Assembly: GCA_034003745.1 (NCBI GenBank)
Contig: JAVEYA010000048.1
Span: forward strand, 1 to 16,838
Length of the DNA stretch: 16,838 nucleotides
Source: JAVEYA01 sp034003745
GTDB taxonomy: Bacteria > Bacillota > Peptococcia > DRI-13 > PHAD01
Direction of reading: 5' to 3'
Part shown: piece after piece, positions 16,055 to 16,838 of the stretch
Numbering within the stretch: the first letter of the stretch is position 1
How the letters are laid out: each line of letters starts with the position of its first letter
Translations under genes and position numbers: made by a program
The notes under the pieces: generated by a model
The model's database searches: none
The model's input: only the letters and a program-made list of their open reading frames with translations
Told to the model about the DNA's origin: nothing

Positions 16055-16060
16055 TCATTA
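16043..16060. promoter_or_regulatory. Rex-operator-like site overlapping the rex -10 box
   Basis: TTGTTAT-CGAT-TTCATTA has the TTG...N4...18-base layout of Rex sites. The left half matches TTGTTAA at six of seven positions, and the right half matches TTCACAA at five of seven. It overlaps both the -10 box and the perfect palindrome next to it, so only one of the two may be the real operator. Autoregulation by Rex is common. Confidence 0.4.
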
Positions 16061-16085
16061 TATTGATTATTTCAGCCGATGTCAA
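16057..16085 (-). promoter_or_regulatory. perfect consensus sigma-A promoter of rex-hydCBA
   Basis: On the minus strand TTGACA (16080-16085) and TATAAT (16057-16062) match consensus at every base with the ideal 17-base spacer. The start point would fall near 16050, about 50 bases before the rex ATG. The upstream DNA is strongly AT-rich. Such a strong core promoter normally implies tight repression, which fits the operator-like repeats that overlap it. Confidence 0.85.
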
Positions 16086-16163
16086 TCATTTGAAAAGATA
16101 TTTAATACTATTTTTAATTATTTTAATATGGATTTCTTATAAATAATTTATTACCTATAAATA

Positions 16164-16191
16164 AAAGTAAGGAGACGAATCTCCTTACTTT
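16164..16191 (-). terminator. intrinsic terminator after the VOC gene
   Basis: A perfect 12-bp stem (16164-16175 with 16180-16191) is capped on the minus-strand RNA by a UUCG loop, an especially stable tetraloop. A T-rich tail (TTTTATTTAT, partly in the stem) follows. It lies 41 bases beyond the VOC stop codon and isolates the aldolase/VOC unit from the rex promoter. Confidence 0.88.
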
Positions 16192-16231
16192 ATCTGCATA
16201 TATATTTTATAGAGCCAAGCAGGCATGCAGC

Positions 16232-16624
16232 CTATTTTTTGCTGTTGACTGCGGCCACCGGGTCGTCGCCCTGGTAGTTGATCAGAATACCCCTGAGCCC
16301 AAAGAGGTCCATGACCGCTTCATCCATCCCGCCCATGGGGAATTCTCCGGTGATTTTGATGCCGTTATCCTGCACCCAGGCTTTCGCTTCTTCCAGGTCC
16401 GTCACTTTAAAATGAAAACTGCGGACATGGACCGGCTTATCCGGGGATTCTACCAGTTCCAGACCCTGATTGGAGAGCGCCGCCTGGATGACGTCGCCGG
16501 AAGGCAGTTTGACCTCCCCCACAAAACCAAATTCGAATCCGAATAATTTGTTAAAGGTCTTGATGCCTTCCTGCAAATTGGGAACACCCAGACAGACTCT
16601 GTCCACTTTTTCAACTTTCAGCAT
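16232..16624 (-). CDS. VOC (glyoxalase/methylmalonyl-CoA epimerase-like) fold protein, metal site apparently lost
   Basis: A 130-aa protein with the two beta-alpha-beta-beta-beta repeats of the vicinal oxygen chelate superfamily. Repeat one starts at 'VEKVDRVCLGVPNL', and repeat two at 'VRSFHFKVTDLEEAKAW'. The LELVES strand resembles the 'IELLEP' of methylmalonyl-CoA epimerases. By my alignment the usual metal ligands are replaced: the first His by Arg9, the second-repeat His by Ser69 and the last Glu by Asn116. It may therefore bind a ligand without catalysis. AGGAG lies before the ATG at 16624; an in-frame TTG ten codons earlier has no such site. It follows the aldolase gene after 30 bases, probably on the same transcript. 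Function is unknown. Confidence 0.75.
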   Translation of the reverse strand: MLKVEKVDRVCLGVPNLQEGIKTFNKLFGFEFGFVGEVKLPSGDVIQAALSNQGLELVESPDKPVHVRSFHFKVTDLEEAKAWVQDNGIKITGEFPMGGMDEAVMDLFGLRGILINYQGDDPVAAVNSKK

Positions 16625-16654
16625 AAATCCACTCCTCTCTACCTTATAACCCAA

Positions 16655-16838
16655 TTATACCTGGCCGCTGCAGTTTAGTACATTGGCAATCTTATGGCGC
16701 ACCATGTTCTTAATGGCGTCGCGGGCCGGGCGCAGGTACTGGCGCGGGTCAAAATCAGCCGGGTTGTGGGCAAAATGCTCGCGAATGCTGGCGGTCATGG
16801 CCAGGCGCAAATCCGTATCGATATTGATTTTGCAGACC
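16655..16838 (-). CDS. fba: class II fructose-bisphosphate aldolase, C-terminal 60 residues (partial)
   Basis: Only the 3' end of the gene is inside the window, and the remainder lies beyond the right edge. The 60 residues begin VCKINIDTDLRLAMTASIRE and continue HNPADFDPRQYL and ARDAIKNMVRHKI, the characteristic C-terminus of class II (zinc-dependent) fructose-1,6-bisphosphate aldolases. The NIDTD segment belongs to the substrate-phosphate pocket. The enzyme cleaves or forms fructose-1,6-bisphosphate in glycolysis and gluconeogenesis. It ends in TAA at 16655. The catalytic zinc ligands lie outside the window and cannot be checked. Confidence 0.88.
   Translation of the reverse strand, partial: VCKINIDTDLRLAMTASIREHFAHNPADFDPRQYLRPARDAIKNMVRHKIANVLNCSGQV

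Noticed and set aside
1..16838. tRNA, rRNA, CRISPR array or riboswitch
   Set aside because: No cloverleaf-like, rRNA-like or regularly spaced repeat pattern was seen by eye, and the intergenic spaces are too short or lack recognisable aptamer motifs.

Overview
The window reads as an anaerobic, H2-metabolising member of the Firmicutes (Bacillota), either Clostridia or Negativicutes. The reasons are an electron-bifurcating-type [FeFe] hydrogenase, a Rex redox repressor, a SpoIIE-family phosphatase, strong AGGAGG-type ribosome sites and consensus sigma-A promoters. The species cannot be named from the sequence. Every gene lies on the minus strand, so transcription runs from high to low coordinates.

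Right end (16838 to about 16164): the C-terminus of a class II fructose-bisphosphate aldolase, then a small VOC-fold protein whose usual metal ligands appear to be lost, then a strong hairpin terminator.

Hydrogenase region (about 16085 to 7890): a perfect consensus promoter overlapped by operator-like inverted repeats leads into rex, hydC, hydB and hydA. The three hyd genes encode a NuoE-, NuoF- and NuoG/FeFe-type complex expected to couple NADH, ferredoxin and H2. They are followed by a second [FeFe] hydrogenase with a PAS domain and a degenerate proton-relay position (HydS-like, putative H2 sensor), and then by a SpoIIE/PP2C phosphatase with a C-terminal domain I do not recognise. This matches the 'phosphatase-linked' sensory group of [FeFe] hydrogenases. 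The layout suggests that one redox-controlled transcript makes both the H2-metabolising enzyme and an H2- or redox-sensing phosphatase branch.

Middle (7884 to 6338): a 14-TM drug-efflux-type MFS transporter with its own near-consensus promoter, placed so that its mRNA would be almost leaderless, followed by a terminator.

Left region (6324 to 171): a five-gene catabolic operon with its own extended -10 promoter. It encodes a HisD-family dehydrogenase with an altered zinc site, a zinc medium-chain dehydrogenase and a complete ribose/simple-sugar-type ABC importer (ATPase, permease, lipoprotein), and it ends in a 13-bp-stem terminator. No histidine biosynthesis genes are nearby, so the HisD homologue probably oxidises an imported polyol-like or sulfopolyol-like compound. 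The first ~120 bases hold repeats resembling an insertion-sequence end.

No rRNA, tRNA or CRISPR array was seen. The non-coding stretches are all under 300 bases: 1-241, 6259-6417 and 15998-16231.
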